From Peptostreptococcus russellii (GTDB lineage: Bacteria > Bacillota > Clostridia > Peptostreptococcales > Peptostreptococcaceae): 64,000 bases of DNA. This document shows, in pieces, positions 35,424 through 44,578 of the stretch. Location of the stretch: NCBI RefSeq assembly GCF_003012055.1, contig NZ_JYGE01000002.1, positions 62,001-126,000 of the forward strand, written 5' to 3'. Every line of letters starts with the position of its first letter. Within the stretch, counting starts at the first letter, position 1. Both the position numbers and the translations under genes were made by a program. The notes below the pieces were generated by a model. It searched no databases and had not been told where the DNA came from. It was given only the letters and a program-made list of their open reading frames with translations.

Positions 35424-36698
35424 ATGAATAAAAAGAAGAAAAAAATAGGATCGTTAATTATGGCAAGCATAATTTCAGTTGCTACTGTAGCTCAGACTTT
35501 TTCTGTTTCAACTTTTGCTTACTCAAGCTATGAAAGAATAGCAGGTGTAAACAGATATGAAACATCAAAGTTAGTATCTAACAGGAATCAAAGCGACACT
35601 GTAGTAATAGCAAGTGGAGAAAATTTCGCAGACGCACTTAGCTCTGTTAATTTATCTAATAAATATGGGGCAAGTACAATCTTGACAAATGGAAATACTG
35701 ATATTATAAACACTCTAAAGGCTAGAAATGTGAAGAAGATATTCTTGGTAGGTGGAGTAAACTCTATACCTCAGAATTTAGAAAATAAATTGAAGGAATC
35801 ATTTAATGATGTAGAAAGAATAGCTGGTGTAAATAGATATGAAACATCAAGAAAAACAATAAAGAGAACTGGCTATACTAAGCTTGGAGTAGCAAGTGGA
35901 AAGACATTTCCAGATGCACTTTCAGCATCAGCTCTTTTAAAGCAAGAAGACTATGGTCTACTATTAGTAGATGGAGACCACAGCTATACGGTACCAGAAG
36001 GAACTACTGTTGAGTATACATTTGGTGGTTCAAGAACAATTGTACAAAATGGTGGAGAGAGAATAAACGGCACATCAAGATTTGAGACAGCTGTAAAGAT
36101 ATCAAATATGGTTAAAGATCCAAAATCAATGGCAGTTGTAAGTGGAGATAATTATGCAGATGCTTTATCAGCTACAAACTTAGTAATCTCTGAAGGTGCA
36201 ATAGTAATGCCAGTACAGAAGTATCCTTACTATGACGTAATAAGAAAAGCAAGACAGGTAGACAAGGTATATTTCATAGGTGGAGAAAACTCAGTAAGCA
36301 ATGAAACTGCATCTAGAATTATACAAAAGGGTGTAGGTGGTATAGATAAGCCTTCAGCAGGAGAAGATTATGACACAGACGAGTTAACTAGTGATCAGCA
36401 AAAGCTTTTGGATGATATTGAAGAACGTGGCAAGCGTATAATAGATGACATTGAAAAGGTAGAAGATGCAATAGATACTCTTAGAAATATCAATTGGCCA
36501 AGTGCACAAGACTTTGCAGACAGAGTAGAAGAAATTCAAGATATGATACAGAAGATAAGAGATGATATCAAGGATTTAGGTGATTTAGATATAGGATCTC
36601 CAAGTGATATAATAAACGAAATAAAAGATAATTTAATAGATAAATTAACTAGTAGACTATTAGATGCTATAAAAAAATTGATAGGAATACGCAGATAA
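35424..36698 (+). CDS. Surface protein with three CWB2 wall-anchoring repeats
   Basis: 424 residues. A signal peptide (basic KKKKK start, hydrophobic core) is cleaved near TFA-YSS at about 32. Three cell wall binding repeat 2 (CWB2) modules follow, each opening with an RIAGVNRYETS-like motif (about 37, 131 and 215; the third reads RINGTSRFETA) and containing ASGENFADALS and FLVGGVNSIP motifs. In C. difficile three CWB2 modules form a trimeric unit that holds proteins on the wall polymer PSII. The C-terminal ~100 residues are a charged coiled-coil with heptad-like pattern (DDIEERGKRIIDDIEKVEDA). No enzyme domain is present. GGAGAGGAAGG supports the ATG at 35424; an in-frame upstream ATG at 35343 would hide the signal peptide. 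Confidence 0.9.
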   Translation: MNKKKKKIGSLIMASIISVATVAQTFSVSTFAYSSYERIAGVNRYETSKLVSNRNQSDTVVIASGENFADALSSVNLSNKYGASTILTNGNTDIINTLKARNVKKIFLVGGVNSIPQNLENKLKESFNDVERIAGVNRYETSRKTIKRTGYTKLGVASGKTFPDALSASALLKQEDYGLLLVDGDHSYTVPEGTTVEYTFGGSRTIVQNGGERINGTSRFETAVKISNMVKDPKSMAVVSGDNYADALSATNLVISEGAIVMPVQKYPYYDVIRKARQVDKVYFIGGENSVSNETASRIIQKGVGGIDKPSAGEDYDTDELTSDQQKLLDDIEERGKRIIDDIEKVEDAIDTLRNINWPSAQDFADRVEEIQDMIQKIRDDIKDLGDLDIGSPSDIINEIKDNLIDKLTSRLLDAIKKLIGIRR

Positions 36699-36822
36699 AT
36701 AGATCAAAAAATAAAAATTGAATATTTAGCAAAAATAGCTTGATTTTTTTGGTATTACAGATATAATTATGTATAGTGATTTGAAAATAGGTCATGAAAA
36801 TCCTATGAAAAGGAGAGAAAAA

Positions 36823-37044
36823 ATGAATACTAAAAAAGATAGAAAGTTTAAGATAAATAAATATGTGAGAATTGACAGTCAATCCATATTTGAAGCCAAG
36901 CAAAGAATCGCTGTAGAGAAATACGGTGATATATTTGAAGATCAAATATTCTTTGAACTAGAATTGGCATTAAACGATGAGCTAGCAGATGAGCTAAATA
37001 AAGAATATAATGAAAGATTTAATTTAGGTCGAGTATTAAATTAG
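36823..37044 (+). CDS. Small hypothetical protein (73 aa)
   Basis: Not recognised. A hydrophilic, probably cytosolic protein: a basic N-terminal 20 residues, then mixed helix and a Glu/Asp-rich end (LNDELADELNKEYNERF). AGGAG 7 bases ahead of the ATG at 36823 makes this start better than the ATG at 36769. It lies 124 bp after the CWB2 gene on the same strand and is closed by a strong terminator 8 bp after its stop. Confidence 0.6.
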   Translation: MNTKKDRKFKINKYVRIDSQSIFEAKQRIAVEKYGDIFEDQIFFELELALNDELADELNKEYNERFNLGRVLN

Positions 37045-37051
37045 TGATAAT

Positions 37052-37084
37052 AAAAAAGCGTTGGTGAATTCACCGACGCTTTTT
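37052..37084. terminator. Bidirectional terminator
   Basis: AAAAAGCG-T-TGGTGA / TCACC-G-ACGCTTTTT hairpin with T-run between two converging genes. Confidence 0.88.
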
Positions 37085-37101
37085 GTTATATATAAATTAA
37101 A

Positions 37102-37986
37102 TTATAAATCAATTATTCCCATATCCATAAGTAGCGTTGCAATCTGTGCAGCCTTATCTGGGTCCATAGTGCTAAGTGGAAGTCTAAACTCCCCAACATC
37201 ATAGCCTAGCATATTCATAGTTGTTTTGATTGGAATTGGATTTGGTTCTAAATCAAGAGCTTCAATTAGAGAAAGGTAGTTGAAAAACAACTTTCTAGAA
37301 GATAGAAGGTCTCCACTTATAAAAAACTTATATATATCAACAGAAACATCTGGGCATATATTAGCAAGTACTGAAATATATCCATTTGCACCTAGAGAAA
37401 GTGCTGGTATTGCCATTTTATCATTTCCACAAATTAATTCCATATCATCAGGTAAAATGTACTTAAGCTTTGCAAATTTATTGATATCATCTGATGATTC
37501 TATTATACCAACAATATTTTTAACAACAGTAATTAACTCTATGACTTCAGTTGAAATATCAAAACCACATCTTTCAGGGTCATTTTCTATATAGCAAGGT
37601 AGTGAAGACGCTATAGCAATAGCTCTAAAATGGTTTAGAAGGCCATGTTTGTTAGTATGGTTGTAATATGGCGATGATAGTATCAAAGCATCAGCGCCAC
37701 TCATTTTAGCCCTGATAGATAGTCCTACAGATCTAGCCATATCATTAAAACCAGTTTGAACGATTACTGGAATCTTTTTATCAACTATTTTTACCACTGA
37801 CTCTATTACAGAGATAATCTCATCATCATTCATAGCTTGGAATTCTCCAGTTGCCCTTCCAAGTACTATTGCACCAATATCATTATCCAAGTGTGATTTT
37901 ACTAATTTTTCTAGACATTCAAAATCAATTTCATTTGTATCTGTAAATGGTGTTACTAAATTTATTGCACATCCTTTAAAAATCAT
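37102..37986 (-). CDS. DapA-family (dihydrodipicolinate synthase-like) protein lacking catalytic residues
   Basis: 294 residues, the full (beta/alpha)8 barrel of the DapA/NAL superfamily, with start CAINLVTPFTD, then SSPYYNHTNKHG, GNDKMAIPALSLGANGYIS and the C-terminal LRLPLST-type region. Yet key positions are changed. The Schiff-base lysine in the GIKE motif is Ile162 (GIIES, codon ATA). The tyrosine of YNVPxRTG is Glu134 (ENDPERCG). The first threonine of the GTTGE motif is Ala45 (RATGE). The second tyrosine (PYYN) and the arginine are kept. The gene is otherwise intact and well translated (GGAGAA before ATG), so it is not a decayed pseudogene. It cannot do normal aldolase chemistry; a binding or structural role is inferred. 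True dapA must be elsewhere if lysine is made. Confidence 0.82.
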   Translation of the reverse strand: MIFKGCAINLVTPFTDTNEIDFECLEKLVKSHLDNDIGAIVLGRATGEFQAMNDDEIISVIESVVKIVDKKIPVIVQTGFNDMARSVGLSIRAKMSGADALILSSPYYNHTNKHGLLNHFRAIAIASSLPCYIENDPERCGFDISTEVIELITVVKNIVGIIESSDDINKFAKLKYILPDDMELICGNDKMAIPALSLGANGYISVLANICPDVSVDIYKFFISGDLLSSRKLFFNYLSLIEALDLEPNPIPIKTTMNMLGYDVGEFRLPLSTMDPDKAAQIATLLMDMGIIDL

Positions 37987-38382
37987 AGTATTCTCCTTAT
38001 ATATATATTTAGCACCTATATCAAAAGTATATTAAATGAGTTTAATCAAAGACATCTAATATATAAAATAAGTTTTATCTAGTTTTGATAACAAAATGCT
38101 ATAAAATTCTAATCTTTATCATATATTATTATACCCTATTTTTTGAGTTCGTACACATAAGAATTACTTTTATTTAATTTTAGTTATCAACAGTATAAAT
38201 CAATATACTTTTATAAAGCTATTGTAATTATAATATTTTGATAGCAATTTTTGGATTTTAAATTATAAAATCAAGAAAATATAAATAAAAAATAGCTATA
38301 GAAGAAAGCAATTGAATAATATATGATATATTTAAAATAAAGATGGTAGAATTATTTTAATTTTTAGTTAAATAAGGTTTTT
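37987..38382. other. Long AT-rich divergent intergenic region
   Basis: Between the divergent DapA-like and serine dehydratase genes. It is very AT-rich with no ORF, tRNA, or clear riboswitch fold that I can see; promoters for both genes must be here or just after. Confidence 0.6.
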
Positions 38383-38412
38383 TTGATTAATTACTATCTT
38401 TTGTGGTATACT
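38383..38412 (+). promoter_or_regulatory. Putative promoter of the serine dehydratase gene
   Basis: TTGATT (38383-38388), an 18-bp gap, and TATACT (38407-38412) with an extended TGG before it. It leaves a leader of about 135 nt. Confidence 0.5.
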
Positions 38413-38553
38413 TCTATTGTATAGCAGTATGTATATATTTAAAAATAAATAACAAATATTTTTTGCGATTATAATTAAAAAATATATTTTATGAAAATTA
38501 AAAAACTGCAATTAAAGAAATAAGTATATAAAATTTAATGGAGGAATTAAAAG

Positions 38554-39747
38554 ATGGATTCGTTAAAAGAACTGTATAAGATTGGTAGTGGACCTTCTAG
38601 TTCTCATACTATGGGGCCACAAAGAGCTGCAAAGAGATATAAGGAAAAGTACCCTGAAGCAGATAGCTACAAATGTACTTTATATGGAAGTTTAGCAGCT
38701 ACAGGTAAGGGTCATTTAACTGACTATATAATTGAAAAGGAATTTTCACCTAAAAAGGTAGAAATTGTTTGGAGAGCAGATATTACTCCAGAATTTCACC
38801 CAAATGGATTAATGATGGAAGCTGTAGATAAGGATGGAAATACATCTAATCCTTGGACTGTTTATTCTGTAGGTGGTGGTACTTTATCAGAAGAAGGAAA
38901 AAGAAACCAGCCAGACGGAAAAGTATATTATGAACATAAAAAGCTTGATGATATAATAGATTATTGTAAGGAAAATAATAAAAACTTTGTAGAGTATGTT
39001 TTAGATAGAGAAGATGATGACTTCCTAGAATATATGGATACTATAGCAGATGCAATGAAGGATGCTGTAGATAGAGGTATAGAAAGTAGAGAAGTAATCC
39101 CAGGAAAGCTTCGTCTAGAAAGAAGAGCATCAAATTTCTATAAGAGATACCTAGCAAATAAGGATTATACTAATCTAAACTATGCATTTGCACTAGCAGC
39201 ATCAGAAGAAAATGCTTCAGGTGGACGTATAGTTACAGCTCCTACTTGTGGTGCAGCAGGAGTGCTTCCAGGTGTATTTTTCTCATTGATGGTACACAAT
39301 GGATACAGCAAGCAGTTGATAATTGAAGGATTGATTGTTGCAGGATTAATAGGTAACTTAATAAAAGAAAATGCGTCAATATCAGGAGCAGAAGCAGGTT
39401 GTCAGGCAGAAGTTGGTACAGCTTGTTCAATGGCAGCAGCAGGAACATCTTACCTATTTGGTGGAAATCTACAGCAGATAGAATACGCAGCTGAAATAGG
39501 ACTTGAACATCATCTTGGAATGACTTGTGACCCTGTATATGGATATGTTCAAATACCTTGTATAGAAAGAAATGCTATGGCAGCTGAAAGAGCAGTTGGA
39601 GCGGCTAAGTATGCAAACAATACTGAAGGTGAACATACTATATCATTTGACCAAGTAACTGTTACTATGGGCGAAACTGGTAAAGATTTGATGGACAAGT
39701 ATAGAGAGACTTCAAAGGGTGGACTAGCTAAGTGGTTTGAATGCTAG
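38554..39747 (+). CDS. sdaA: L-serine ammonia-lyase, single-chain iron-sulfur type
   Basis: 397 residues; it converts L-serine to pyruvate and ammonia. The N-terminal beta domain shows GPSSSHTMGPQRAA, and the C-terminal alpha domain shows the [4Fe-4S] ligand cysteines in TAPTCGAAGVLPG, CSMAAAG and CDPVYGYVQIPCIERN. It is one fused chain but shorter than the E. coli enzymes (~455), with the insert between domains reduced. The cluster makes it oxygen-sensitive, which suits an anaerobe using amino acids as an energy source. The start follows GGAGGAATTAAAAG. It is a single-gene unit with its own terminator. Confidence 0.93.
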   Translation: MDSLKELYKIGSGPSSSHTMGPQRAAKRYKEKYPEADSYKCTLYGSLAATGKGHLTDYIIEKEFSPKKVEIVWRADITPEFHPNGLMMEAVDKDGNTSNPWTVYSVGGGTLSEEGKRNQPDGKVYYEHKKLDDIIDYCKENNKNFVEYVLDREDDDFLEYMDTIADAMKDAVDRGIESREVIPGKLRLERRASNFYKRYLANKDYTNLNYAFALAASEENASGGRIVTAPTCGAAGVLPGVFFSLMVHNGYSKQLIIEGLIVAGLIGNLIKENASISGAEAGCQAEVGTACSMAAAGTSYLFGGNLQQIEYAAEIGLEHHLGMTCDPVYGYVQIPCIERNAMAAERAVGAAKYANNTEGEHTISFDQVTVTMGETGKDLMDKYRETSKGGLAKWFEC

Positions 39748-39803
39748 AGAAGGCTTTTAATCTCAATAATTATAGTGATATTAAATAAAATATGATGTAT
39801 AAT

Positions 39804-39835
39804 AAAGAAGGTATATTTTTAATATACCTTCTTTT
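39804..39835 (+). terminator. Rho-independent terminator of sdaA
   Basis: Perfect 14-bp stem AAAGAAGGTATATT with a 3-nt loop and T-rich end. Confidence 0.88.
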
Positions 39836-40032
39836 ATGTATTGATAATTTTGAAGATAAAAATCAAAAAGTTTGAGAAGTAGAAAATAGAGTATTAATTT
39901 TATATAGGGCTTTTTATTTGAGTATAATTGTAAATAGAAGCAAGTATAAAGTTATATTGGACATTTTAGAAAAATATTAGTATAATTTACACTTTAGGAA
40001 GAATATAGATTAGATTTTGATCGGGAGGAAGT

Positions 40033-40800
40033 ATGGAACAATACGGCAACTTTGCATATATATATGATGAATTGATGGATGATGTGGACTATGAAAGATG
40101 GGTAGAACATATAGAAGAAATAATAGAGGATAATGGCGTAAAAGTTAAAAACATACTCGAGCTTGCCTGTGGAACAGGGAATGTAACTTTATTATTGGCT
40201 AATAAAAACTATGATATAGCAGGGGTAGACATATCACAAGAGATGTTGGAAGTTGCCTATATGAAGTCACAGGAAATGAAGACTCCTCTAGTACTACTTG
40301 AACAAGATATTGTCGATTTAGATTTTGATTTATATGATCTGGACTGTGTACTATGTGCTTGCGATGGATTTAATTATATTACGTCCTTGGAAGACCTTAA
40401 GAAGGTATTTGAAAAGTCATATAGTTTATTGAAAAAAGATGGTATTTTATTATTTGACGTAAGCTCTTACTATAAGATTAAAAATATTTTAGGAAATAAT
40501 TTTATGGGAGAAACTAGGGAAAACTTAGCCTATATGTGGACCAACTACTTTGACGAAGAAAGTCAACTGATAGATATGGATTTGGACTTCTTTGTAAAGC
40601 TAGATGTTGACGATGGTGAAGAAGATAATTTATTTGAAAGATATAAAGAAAATCATCAACAAAGAGCACATAAGAAAAAAGAGTTGGAGAACTTGCTAAA
40701 GGATGTTGGATTTGAAGACATAAAAATGTATGGTGATTTTGATATGAATGCGCCAAGAGAAGATTCAGAGAGAATATTTGTAAGTGCTATAAAAAGGTAA
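40033..40800 (+). CDS. Class I SAM-dependent methyltransferase
   Basis: 255 residues of the Methyltransf_25 type. The SAM-binding motif I ILELACGTGNVTLLLA and the acidic loop GVDISQEMLEVA are clear, and the aromatic-rich C-terminal half is common in the YqeM/small-molecule group. The start YGNFAYIYDELMDDVDYERW is characteristic of a family often found near translation or chaperone genes in Clostridia. The substrate is unknown. CGGGAGGAAGT precedes the ATG. hslO follows 118 bp later on the same strand. Confidence 0.85.
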   Translation: MEQYGNFAYIYDELMDDVDYERWVEHIEEIIEDNGVKVKNILELACGTGNVTLLLANKNYDIAGVDISQEMLEVAYMKSQEMKTPLVLLEQDIVDLDFDLYDLDCVLCACDGFNYITSLEDLKKVFEKSYSLLKKDGILLFDVSSYYKIKNILGNNFMGETRENLAYMWTNYFDEESQLIDMDLDFFVKLDVDDGEEDNLFERYKENHQQRAHKKKELENLLKDVGFEDIKMYGDFDMNAPREDSERIFVSAIKR

Positions 40801-40918
40801 TAAAAATTATAAGATTGAATGTTAAACTAAAGAAAACTATGAGTTAATAATAAAATTTAAAATATACATAAAAATTGGATATTTAGCTGTATATAAGTAT
40901 GAAAGAAGAGGTATAAAA

Positions 40919-41794
40919 ATGAAGGATTATTGTTTAAGAGTAACAACTGGAAATAAAGAGGCAAGAGCATTATTTGCAACTACAAGAAATATGGTTGAGG
41001 CTGCAAGAGGATATCACAATACAACAAAGGTAGCAACAGCAGCACTAGGAAGAACATTGACTGCAACTTCTATGATGGGACTTATGATGAAGAATAAATC
41101 AGATAAGCTATCTATAATAATAAAAGGTGGAGGACCAATTGGTTCTATTATAACTACTGCTGACTCTAGTGGTATAGCAAAGGGATATGTAACAAATCCA
41201 GATGTGGAAGTAGAAAACTATGAAAATGGAAAGTTAAATGTTGCTGGAGCAGTTGGAAATGACGGTACTATTAAGGTAATAAAGGATCTAGGATTAAAAG
41301 AACCTTATAATGGTGAGTATCAAATGGTTAGTGGTGAAATAGCACAGGACTTTACATACTACTTTACTGTATCAGAGCAGACACCTTCAGCAGTAGCATT
41401 GGGCGTACTTACTAAGGCAGAAGAAGTTCAAGAGGCTGGTGGATTTATTATACAAATGATGCCAGATGCATCTGAAGAAACTATTTCTACTATAGAAAAG
41501 AATCTATCAAATATTAAGTCTGTTACAGAGATGTTAAAAGAAGGACTTACTCCAGAAGATATGGTAGAGATAGTTCTAGCAGGCTTAGAACCTAGAATAC
41601 TTGATAAGTCAGAAATAGGATTTGAATGTGATTGTTCAAAAGATAGGGTATCAAAGGTATTTTCAGCAATAGGAAAAGACGAACTAAAGACTATTATTGA
41701 TGAAGACAAGGGAGCAGAGGTAGGTTGCCAGTTCTGTAACTCAAAGTATCAATTTAGCGAAGAAGAATTAGAAGATATTTACAAAGAATTATAA
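40919..41794 (+). CDS. hslO: Redox-regulated chaperone Hsp33
   Basis: 291 residues. The N-terminal folding domain starts with LRVTTGNKEARALFATTR and contains the KGGGPIGSIITTADSSG motif. The C-terminal redox switch binds zinc through CDC (FECDCSKDRV) and CQFC (VGCQFCNSKYQF), all four cysteines present. On oxidation plus unfolding the zinc is lost and the protein becomes a holdase that protects other proteins. Start ATG follows GAAGAGGTAT. A G-U-rich terminator follows, before the pseudouridine synthase gene. Confidence 0.96.
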   Translation: MKDYCLRVTTGNKEARALFATTRNMVEAARGYHNTTKVATAALGRTLTATSMMGLMMKNKSDKLSIIIKGGGPIGSIITTADSSGIAKGYVTNPDVEVENYENGKLNVAGAVGNDGTIKVIKDLGLKEPYNGEYQMVSGEIAQDFTYYFTVSEQTPSAVALGVLTKAEEVQEAGGFIIQMMPDASEETISTIEKNLSNIKSVTEMLKEGLTPEDMVEIVLAGLEPRILDKSEIGFECDCSKDRVSKVFSAIGKDELKTIIDEDKGAEVGCQFCNSKYQFSEEELEDIYKEL

Positions 41795-41825
41795 AAGTAA
41801 AAACACGAATAAAGTTATAGTAAAG

Positions 41826-41862
41826 TATGGCAAGGAGTAATTTTGCTTCTTGCTATATTTTT
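41826..41862 (+). terminator. Terminator of hslO
   Basis: TATGGCAAGGAGTAA pairs with TTTTGCTTCTTGCTATA using three G-U pairs, then TTTTT. Confidence 0.7.
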
Positions 41863-41888
41863 AGGAAGAATCAAAGAGGTGTATATTG

Positions 41889-42671
41889 ATGAGAATAGAT
41901 AAACTGCTTGGAAATCTAGGATACGGAACAAGAAGTGAAATAAAAAAACTATGTAAGCAAGGTGCTGTAATAGTAAATGGGAAAGAAGCTAAAAAGGCAG
42001 ATCAGCATGTCGATCCAGAAGAAGATGAGATATTATTTAATGGTGAGTTAGTTAACTATAGGGAATTTGTGTATTTGATGTTAAACAAACCAGCTGGATA
42101 CATATCAGCGACATTTGATAGAAATGATGCAACTGTACTTGATTTGATAGATGAAAAATACCATGCCTTTGAGCCAGCACCTGTGGGAAGATTGGACAAA
42201 GATACTGAAGGACTGTTGATTATAACAAATGATGGCAAGCTAACTCATAGAGTCTTGTCACCAAAAAAACACATCCCTAAAAAGTACTATGCAATAGTAG
42301 CAGGAAGTGTAAACTCAAATGATATCAAGGCATTTGAAAAGGGTATAGATATCGGTGAAGGATATACAACTAAGCCAGCCTCACTAGAAATTATAGGTCA
42401 AATTGATTTGGACGATATCTCAGATGAAGAAAATCAGGAAAAAAGTGAAGAAACAAACATAAATCTAGCAGGAGAAGATGTCTATGAAATATACCTTACT
42501 ATAAGTGAAGGAAAGTTCCATCAGGTCAAGAGAATGTTCCAATCCGTTGGCAAGGAAGTGCTATATCTGAAAAGAGTACAGATGGGTGGATTAGAGCTAG
42601 ATGAAAGCTTGGAGCTAGGTGAGTACAGAGAACTTACAGATGACGAAATCAAGATGTTGGAAGAAAGATAG
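41889..42671 (+). CDS. RsuA/RluB-family rRNA pseudouridine synthase
   Basis: 260 residues: an N-terminal S4 RNA-binding domain (MRIDKLLGNLGYGTRSEIKKL) and the RsuA-type catalytic domain with the active aspartate in GRLDKDTEGLLIITNDG, preceded by NKPAGYISATFD. It isomerises a uridine in ribosomal RNA; RsuA (16S position 516) is the best guess, with RluB possible. A charged insert around 180-200 (DEENQEKSEETN) is unusual for the family. AGAGGTG at 41875-41881 supports the ATG at 41889 rather than the TTG one codon earlier. An rRNA methyltransferase gene follows in the same direction, 74 bp on. Confidence 0.9.
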   Translation: MRIDKLLGNLGYGTRSEIKKLCKQGAVIVNGKEAKKADQHVDPEEDEILFNGELVNYREFVYLMLNKPAGYISATFDRNDATVLDLIDEKYHAFEPAPVGRLDKDTEGLLIITNDGKLTHRVLSPKKHIPKKYYAIVAGSVNSNDIKAFEKGIDIGEGYTTKPASLEIIGQIDLDDISDEENQEKSEETNINLAGEDVYEIYLTISEGKFHQVKRMFQSVGKEVLYLKRVQMGGLELDESLELGEYRELTDDEIKMLEER

Positions 42672-42745
42672 ATATTTCAAATAAAAAAATAAGATTAATT
42701 ATAGAAATACTAAAAAGAACAATATAAATATTGAGAGGAAACTTG

Positions 42746-44110
42746 ATGAAGAGAAAAGATATTATAGAATTTGAAGTTGGAAAAATGGAGTTTGGTGGAA
42801 TATCACGCTCTATATATGATGAAAAAAGAATCAAGATGAAGGGTGGAATCACAGGGCAGAGAGTGAAGGCAGCTGTAAAAAAGGCTAGAAGTGATAGCGG
42901 GGAAGTAAGACTTCTTGAACTAATAGAGCCATCTCCACTAGAAACAGCAGAAACTTGTGTACATTTTAGAGAGTGTGGAGGATGTAGCATACTTTCTCTT
43001 CCATATGAAAAACAGTTGGAAATAAAAGAAAAACAAGTAATGGAATTATTTGATGGAGCTGAAATATCAGGATTTGAATATCTTGGCATACAGGGAAGTC
43101 CATCATCTACTCAGTATAGAAATAAGATGGAATATACTTTTGGTGATGAATTCAAGGGCGGACCTCTATCTTTGGGAATGCATAAAACTGGAAGATTTAT
43201 TGATATACTGACAGTACACGACTGTAGATTAGTAGACTCTGACTTTGTAGAAATAATGAAAAAGACAAGAGACTTCTTTGATGAAAAAGAAATCCCATAT
43301 TACAGAAGCTTCAATCACGAAGGATACCTAAGACACCTTGTAGTTAGAAAAGGTGAAAACACTGGAGAAATAATGGTAAACATAGTAACTTCATCTCAGA
43401 TGGATTTTGATATGAATGAATTTGCAAATATGTTGAGATCTCTAGAACTGGAAAATGAAATAGTAAGCATACTTCACACTATAAATGACGGAATGGCAGA
43501 TGCAGTTCAATGTGACGAACTAAGAGTGCTATACGGAAGAGACTACTTTAATGAAGAAGTTCTAGGACTTAAATTCAAGGTATCTCCTTTCTCATTCTTC
43601 CAGACAAACACAAAGGGCGCAGAAAAGCTATATGAAATAGCCAGAGACTTTGCAGGAGATAAGGGAGATGGCAAAGTTGTATTTGACCTTTACAGTGGAA
43701 CAGGTACAATAGGTCAGCTAATGGCTCAAAGTGCAAGAAAAGTATACGGAATAGAATTGGTAGAAGAAGCAGTAGAAGCAGCCAATCAAAATGCCAAGCT
43801 AAACAATCTAGACAATTGCCAATTCATAGCAGGTGACGTAGCTAAGGTCGTTAGCGAACTTCCAGAAAAGGCAGACCTGATAATAGTAGACCCACCAAGA
43901 GCAGGAGTACTAGGAAATGGCGTAAAAGATATAGCTGAATTTGGAGCAGGAGAAATCGTATATGTCAGCTGTAACCCGAAATCATTGGTAGATAACCTAG
44001 TTGAATTTCAGACTAGGGGATATAAGGTGGAGAAGGTTCAGTTGATGGACATGTTCCCGAATACACCGCATGTGGAGTGCATAGCGTTGATACAAAGAGA
44101 AATTATGTAG
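42746..44110 (+). CDS. rlmD: 23S rRNA (uracil-C5) methyltransferase, RlmD/RlmCD type
   Basis: 454 residues: an N-terminal TRAM domain, an iron-sulfur motif CVHFRECGGC with the fourth Cys just downstream (VHDC), and a Rossmann methyltransferase with DLYSGTGTIGQLMA, IVDPPRAGV and the nucleophile cysteine in YVSCNPKSLVDNL. These enzymes form 5-methyluridine at 23S position 1939 (and 747 in RlmCD of Gram-positives). The C-terminal MDMFPNTPHVECIALI is the normal family end, so the gene is complete. GAGG at 42735-42738 supports the ATG at 42746 over the TTG at 42731. Codon use becomes noticeably different from the flanking accessory region that begins just after it. Confidence 0.93.
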   Translation: MKRKDIIEFEVGKMEFGGISRSIYDEKRIKMKGGITGQRVKAAVKKARSDSGEVRLLELIEPSPLETAETCVHFRECGGCSILSLPYEKQLEIKEKQVMELFDGAEISGFEYLGIQGSPSSTQYRNKMEYTFGDEFKGGPLSLGMHKTGRFIDILTVHDCRLVDSDFVEIMKKTRDFFDEKEIPYYRSFNHEGYLRHLVVRKGENTGEIMVNIVTSSQMDFDMNEFANMLRSLELENEIVSILHTINDGMADAVQCDELRVLYGRDYFNEEVLGLKFKVSPFSFFQTNTKGAEKLYEIARDFAGDKGDGKVVFDLYSGTGTIGQLMAQSARKVYGIELVEEAVEAANQNAKLNNLDNCQFIAGDVAKVVSELPEKADLIIVDPPRAGVLGNGVKDIAEFGAGEIVYVSCNPKSLVDNLVEFQTRGYKVEKVQLMDMFPNTPHVECIALIQREIM

Positions 44111-44111
44111 A

Positions 44112-44247
44112 AATCCTGAGATTTAAGCTATTTCATGACTATTTTGTTTTTGAGGAAGATGACCAAAATAACAAGAGAAAAGTGCTAAAAAAGTATTTCA
44201 ATGTTTCAGTTGTGGTTGACCTAGTTAGTGGAGATACAAGAAAATAG
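44112..44247 (+). pseudogene. Open-frame remnant after rlmD
   Basis: An open stretch without a start runs into TAG at 44245 and reads EILRFKLFHDYFVFEEDD...KKYFNVSVVVDLVSGDTRK. It has no ribosome site and begins overlapping the last bases of rlmD in another frame. It looks like the tail of a lost gene at the edge of the accessory region. I do not recognise the family. Confidence 0.35.
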
Positions 44248-44255
44248 GGACAGTT

Positions 44256-44293
44256 AAAAATCAGCAAGGATTAAAATACTTGCTGATTTTTGT
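44256..44293 (+). terminator. Rho-independent terminator
   Basis: AAAAATCAGCAAG / CTTGCTGATTTTT, perfect 13-bp stem with a 10-nt loop and T-rich end. Confidence 0.85.
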
Positions 44294-44305
44294 ATTTATA
44301 CTTTC

Positions 44306-44393
44306 AGACTTGTTAAAAGGACAAGTCAAGAATGGTGGTTTTGATAATTCTAGAATGGCAAAAAGGAAAAGTCTAGACTTGTTAAAAAGACAA
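44306..44393. repeat. Pair of 19-bp direct repeats
   Basis: AGACTTGTTAAAAGGACAA (44306-44324) recurs at 44375-44393 with one change. The meaning is unknown; they lie in the gap before the methylase-like gene. Confidence 0.7.
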
Positions 44394-44522
44394 CCTAACT
44401 ATATAGAGATTAGTTAGATTGATAGAGTTAGATTGATATTAGGGGTGGAAGCAAAAAACTTTTCTTTCAAAAGTGGATATAAACTGATACGGAGATATAC
44501 CGTAACAGGTTTAAAATAAATA

Positions 44523-44550
44523 TTGACATACTAGTAAATAGAATTATATT
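44523..44550 (+). promoter_or_regulatory. Upstream promoter candidate
   Basis: TTGACA (44523-44528), 16 bp, TATATT (44545-44550). It is one of two promoter-like sites ahead of the methylase-like gene. Confidence 0.45.
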
Positions 44551-44578
44551 TACTTATCTATAAAAGACAAAACAGAAA

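Noticed and set aside
37987-38553. Riboswitch or T-box in the long region upstream of the serine dehydratase gene
   Set aside because: No T-box GGTGG-type motif, specifier stem or strong terminator/antiterminator pair is visible; it is simply AT-rich.
44306-44393. Attachment-site repeats of an integrative element
   Set aside because: The two 19-bp repeats are only 69 bp apart, with no integrase or tRNA next to them.
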